The position numbers and the translations under genes are program-made. The notes under the pieces were generated by a model, which was given only the letters and a program-made list of their open reading frames with translations, ran no database searches and was not told where the DNA came from. From Desulfobacteraceae bacterium (GTDB taxonomy: Bacteria > Desulfobacterota > Desulfobacteria > Desulfobacterales > SURF-15), in assembly GCA_003599475.1 (NCBI GenBank), contig QZKK01000022.1, positions 1 to 17,983 on the forward strand: DNA of 17,983 nt, in the 5' to 3' direction. This document shows, piece after piece, positions 15,722 to 17,983 of this stretch. The first letter of the stretch is position 1. The number at the start of each line of letters is the position of its first letter.

Positions 15722-16939
15722 CTAATAGCAGCAGGTTCGATCGCTTCTGTGTAAATTCACTTCAGGCACCGCATGCAGATCATATATTTCTCCGTCCCTC
15801 CAATCGATACTCAAGTCGTACATCATTTCTTCGATCATCTTCCAGTCCGGCTCTCCGATGCTAAGGTTCGATGCGCAGGCGGATATTGCGCATCTGCCGT
15901 AATGGGTATTCTGGAGGAGCCGGATGGCCAGCAGCAGCGACTTGCCGGTCTGATATTGTACGGCGTTGAGGCTGTATTTTTTTCTGACAGCTTCATGATC
16001 GGTCTCCCAAACCACGGACCGGCTTTGACCGTTATCCGAACGTTCCACCTTCACCGCGATCCTTTCCATTCCAAAAAGTGCGGTCGATTCATCGGGCACC
16101 TTGAGCACCCTGCAGGCTTCATCCGGTTTTCCATCCAGGACATCCATGACCTTTGGATGGAGTCCGTAAATGAACCGCGCCTGCTCTACAGATTTCAGCA
16201 GGCCGATGTTCCAGATATCCTCATGCCCCACGATCCGGGAAGGTACTGGGCTTCCCCCCCAGAAAGCAACAATCTTATCGGTTCCCGGTGCTTCTCGTTC
16301 GACGGATCGCCCGCCTCGGACCTGCAGAGTCGGCGAAACCATCACCTCTTCGATGAGCATCTCGGGAGACCATCCGACGGCGACGGCCCCCCCTTTCCAG
16401 TCCGCATGGAGTTGATCGCTTTCATAGATCGATACATCGAATGTGGTTTCTTCTTCGCAGCCGATTTCCCGGATGAGCTTTCGAGCCATGATCTCGACCA
16501 GACCCGGGTTGATCCCCCAGCAAAGCCAGTGAGGAAAACGGCTGACAATCGGCGTGAAGGTGTAGGGCATGTATCGGCTGAAGCGGTATTCCTTTTTTCC
16601 CGGCAAAGAGCTCGCACAGGAGTCAAGGTATGCCATATCGTATGCGGAGATGATTTTTCGAATGGCGATGTTGTCGGTGCCTGCAGCGACATTCAGAAGC
16701 AAGCAAGGCATCCGAACGGTTTCACAGAGATTCTTCAAGAACCCGGGGTTTTCGATGTCGCCCAACCGAAAATCGATTTTACCGGGCATTGCAGGAAGAC
16801 CTGCAAAATATTTGTCGATGACGATTGCAGAATCGAAACCTGCGATCTCCGCTTGCCCCAATCGAAGGACGCTTTTTCCAATGGTCCCACACCCGGCGAT
16901 AATCAACGTGCGATAATTCGTTTGATCCACACGAGGCAT
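15722..16939 (-). CDS. Saccharopine dehydrogenase / homospermidine synthase-like protein
   Basis: A 405-residue NAD(P)-dependent protein of the saccharopine dehydrogenase superfamily, closest in feel to bacterial homospermidine synthases, which join putrescine units through an NAD-bound imine. An N-terminal Rossmann motif GCGTIG lies at 16-21, and NVAAGTDN (83-90), YLDSC (104-108) and WGINPGLV (141-148) match the family's conserved segments. The length is somewhat short for homospermidine synthase (usually near 470), so the exact substrate is unsure; a polyamine or lysine-derived product is an inference. ATG 16939 is chosen because GGAG lies 7 nt upstream and the Rossmann fold then begins near the N-terminus; a frame from TTG 17080 would run through a strong hairpin. 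It leads a minus-strand operon with the stress protein. Confidence 0.8.
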   Translation of the reverse strand: MPRVDQTNYRTLIIAGCGTIGKSVLRLGQAEIAGFDSAIVIDKYFAGLPAMPGKIDFRLGDIENPGFLKNLCETVRMPCLLLNVAAGTDNIAIRKIISAYDMAYLDSCASSLPGKKEYRFSRYMPYTFTPIVSRFPHWLCWGINPGLVEIMARKLIREIGCEEETTFDVSIYESDQLHADWKGGAVAVGWSPEMLIEEVMVSPTLQVRGGRSVEREAPGTDKIVAFWGGSPVPSRIVGHEDIWNIGLLKSVEQARFIYGLHPKVMDVLDGKPDEACRVLKVPDESTALFGMERIAVKVERSDNGQSRSVVWETDHEAVRKKYSLNAVQYQTGKSLLLAIRLLQNTHYGRCAISACASNLSIGEPDWKMIEEMMYDLSIDWRDGEIYDLHAVPEVNLHRSDRTCCY

Positions 16940-16993
16940 GGCCATTCTCCGCATATCGGACGAAACGAATACTTCTACCAAAAAATCTACCGA

Positions 16994-17030
16994 GGGGCAA
17001 GCCCGATCCCGACGGATCCGGGCTTGCCCC
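16994..17030 (-). promoter_or_regulatory. Strong leader hairpin before the dehydrogenase-like gene
   Basis: Arms at 16994-17009 and 17014-17030 pair over 16 bp with a single bulge around the loop CGAC, in the predicted 5' leader of the dehydrogenase-like gene. On the minus strand, eight nucleotides after the stem comes T6 (16985-16980). It resembles an attenuator or a displaced terminator; a chance repeat of the GGGGCAAGCCC type is also possible. Confidence 0.5.
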
Positions 17031-17067
17031 GGTGAACATCTGTGAAACGAACCGCCGGCGGCTGCCT

Positions 17068-17132
17068 GGATATCGTTCAATGGATGCTATACATTATATT
17101 TACATTGACATTTACTGTTGGAAATGATATCC
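17068..17132. promoter_or_regulatory. Divergent promoter region between the dehydrogenase-like gene and lexA
   Basis: On the plus strand a perfect -35 TTGACA lies at 17105-17110, but the -10 16-17 bp on (GATATC/TATCCG) is weak. On the minus strand a perfect -10 TATAAT lies at 17098-17093 with a poor -35. The region is bracketed by inverted arms GGATATCGTT (17068-17077) and AATGATATCC (17123-17132), 55 bp centre to centre. The arms could be paired operators, possibly for LexA itself, although they match no LexA box I can name. Confidence 0.45.
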
Positions 17133-17163
17133 GTCTTTTCTGAGCAAAGAACTCCGAAACGAC

Positions 17164-17176
17164 CCACCCCGGGTGG
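17164..17176 (+). promoter_or_regulatory. Small dyad next to the lexA ribosome site
   Basis: CCACCC-C-GGGTGG is a perfect 6-bp inverted repeat ending 4 nt before the GAGG ribosome site of lexA. It could fold in the mRNA near the start or serve as a protein site; the one-base loop makes a simple hairpin strained. Confidence 0.3.
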
Positions 17177-17189
17177 AATGAGGCATCGA

Positions 17190-17822
17190 ATGCGATCGGA
17201 ATTGACCCCCAGGCAGCAGCATCTATTCGACTATCTTTTTCGTGAAATTCGACAGTCCGGAACCCCTCCTACCCTTCGCCGTGCGGCTTCGGCATTGGGG
17301 ATCAGCCATACGGCCGTCGCACAGGGCTTAAGGTCGCTGGAAAATAAAGGGTATCTGAAACGGAAGGGGCGGTACAGCCGGACGATCTATCTGCTGAATC
17401 GGGCCCATGAAACCGCAGGGCTCCAGCGCTGGCGCGAAATACCGATCGTCGGTCGGATTGCAGCCGGTCTCCCCATGTATGCTCAGGAAGAATGGGAGGG
17501 AAGCATCGTGCTCGATGCGGGAATCTACCGCGGCCGGAATCTTTTTGCTCTCCGGGTGAGGGGGGATTCCATGATCGATGCCGGCATCCTGGACGGGGAC
17601 CTGGCAATCTGCGAACCCCGGCAGTACGCCCAGAACGGAGAAATCGTGGCGGTGCTGATCGAAGGAGAGGAAGCCACAGTCAAACGTTTCTTCCTGCACT
17701 CCGATCATATCGAACTGCGCCCGGAAAATTCTGCGTATGCATCCAGGCGATACGCTTTCGCGGAAGTGCTCGTCCAGGGAAAGGTAATCGGCATCCATCG
17801 GGGTCCGGAGGGGATTCCATGA
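17190..17822 (+). CDS. lexA: LexA repressor
   Basis: A 210-residue SOS repressor that binds operators of DNA-damage genes and cleaves itself when RecA filaments form. The N-terminal winged helix domain starts with the typical LTPRQ (5-9), with the recognition region LGISHTAVAQGLRSLE (36-51). The autocleavage site Ala92-Gly93 (in RIAAGLP), catalytic Ser127 (in RGDSM) and Lys165 (in ATVKRF) are all present, spaced as in E. coli LexA. ATG 17190 is preferred: GAGG lies 6 nt upstream and the protein then starts like other LexA proteins, whereas the longer frame from 17118 would begin inside the promoter. The stop overlaps the DUF72 gene start. Confidence 0.93.
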   Translation: MRSELTPRQQHLFDYLFREIRQSGTPPTLRRAASALGISHTAVAQGLRSLENKGYLKRKGRYSRTIYLLNRAHETAGLQRWREIPIVGRIAAGLPMYAQEEWEGSIVLDAGIYRGRNLFALRVRGDSMIDAGILDGDLAICEPRQYAQNGEIVAVLIEGEEATVKRFFLHSDHIELRPENSAYASRRYAFAEVLVQGKVIGIHRGPEGIP

Positions 17823-17983
17823 TGGAAAAGCAGTCGCCGCCCTGCCGCATGCATGTCGGCACCAGCGGGTATTCATATATCGAATGGGCCGAAGCCGGAT
17901 TTTATCCTCCCGGCACCCCCTCCGGAAGGATGCTTTCAGTGTATGCGCGAGTATTTCCCGTTACCGAGTTGAACTACTGCTGG
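17819..17983 (+). CDS. DUF72 family protein, N-terminal part (cut by window end)
   Basis: The first 55 codons of a DUF72 protein (TIM-barrel family of unknown function, often near DNA-repair genes). The family signature is clear: HVGTSGYSYIEW near the start, FYPPGTP, then a helix leading to TELNYCW at the window edge. ATG 17819 overlaps the lexA stop (ATGA); a second in-frame ATG at 17822 has better spacing from GGAGGGG. The overlap implies translational coupling with lexA, so the gene may be SOS-controlled. The C-terminal part is outside the window. Confidence 0.88.
   Translation, partial: MMEKQSPPCRMHVGTSGYSYIEWAEAGFYPPGTPSGRMLSVYARVFPVTELNYCW

Noticed and set aside
15773..17035. Long plus-strand open frame (420 codons) opposite the dehydrogenase-like gene
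   Set aside because: It has no recognisable domain or ribosome site, while the minus strand carries a clear Rossmann motif and family motifs; it is an antisense shadow.
16940..17080. Upstream extension of the dehydrogenase-like protein from TTG 17080
   Set aside because: It would encode the strong hairpin and overlaps the promoter region; an ATG with a good ribosome site lies at 16939.

Overview
The window (about 18 kb, mid-GC, densely coding) looks like chromosomal DNA of a Desulfobacterota-type (deltaproteobacterial) bacterium. This is inferred from the gene mix: a Pfa-type secondary-lipid synthase with its PfaD-like partner, a receiver-TPR response regulator, a homospermidine-synthase-like dehydrogenase, a universal stress protein and a LexA-DUF72 pair. 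No rRNA, tRNA, CRISPR array, insertion sequence or prophage module was seen.

Layout. (1) 41-2943, minus strand: a small protein with a weak nuclease-like pattern, a receiver-TPR response regulator and a soluble GAF histidine kinase, probably co-transcribed in that order. (2) 3289-5347, plus strand: an Xaa-Pro aminopeptidase followed by a complete XerD-type tyrosine recombinase. (3) 5421-14363: a lipid/polyketide locus with a PfaD-like flavin enoyl reductase (+), a MerR-like regulator (-) and a 2110-residue PfaA-like megasynthase (+) ordered KS-AT-ACP-ACP-KR-DH. (4) 14587-16939, minus strand: a homospermidine-synthase/saccharopine-dehydrogenase-like protein, a universal stress protein and a ferritin-like diiron protein. 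(5) 17190-17983, plus strand: LexA, overlapped by the start of a DUF72 protein that runs off the window.

The most interesting part is the PfaA/PfaD pair. Together they carry every activity needed for a full reductive cycle (condensation, malonyl loading, ketoreduction, dehydration, enoyl reduction). PfaB, PfaC (second KS, chain-length factor, FabA-like domains) and the phosphopantetheinyl transferase are absent from the window. A two-protein iterative synthase making a mostly saturated acyl chain is a reasonable inference. The MerR-like gene is divergent from the megasynthase gene, and a 22-bp dyad sits between them with promoter-like spacing typical of MerR control.

There is also non-coding structure at gene ends. 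Heptamer arrays begin directly at the stop codons of the histidine kinase gene and xerD (4+4 units in inverted arms after xerD). A 12-unit 9-bp array, with an inverted complementary block, covers the end of the universal stress protein gene. A strong hairpin lies in the leader of the dehydrogenase gene, and symmetric GGATATC arms flank the divergent dehydrogenase/lexA promoter region.
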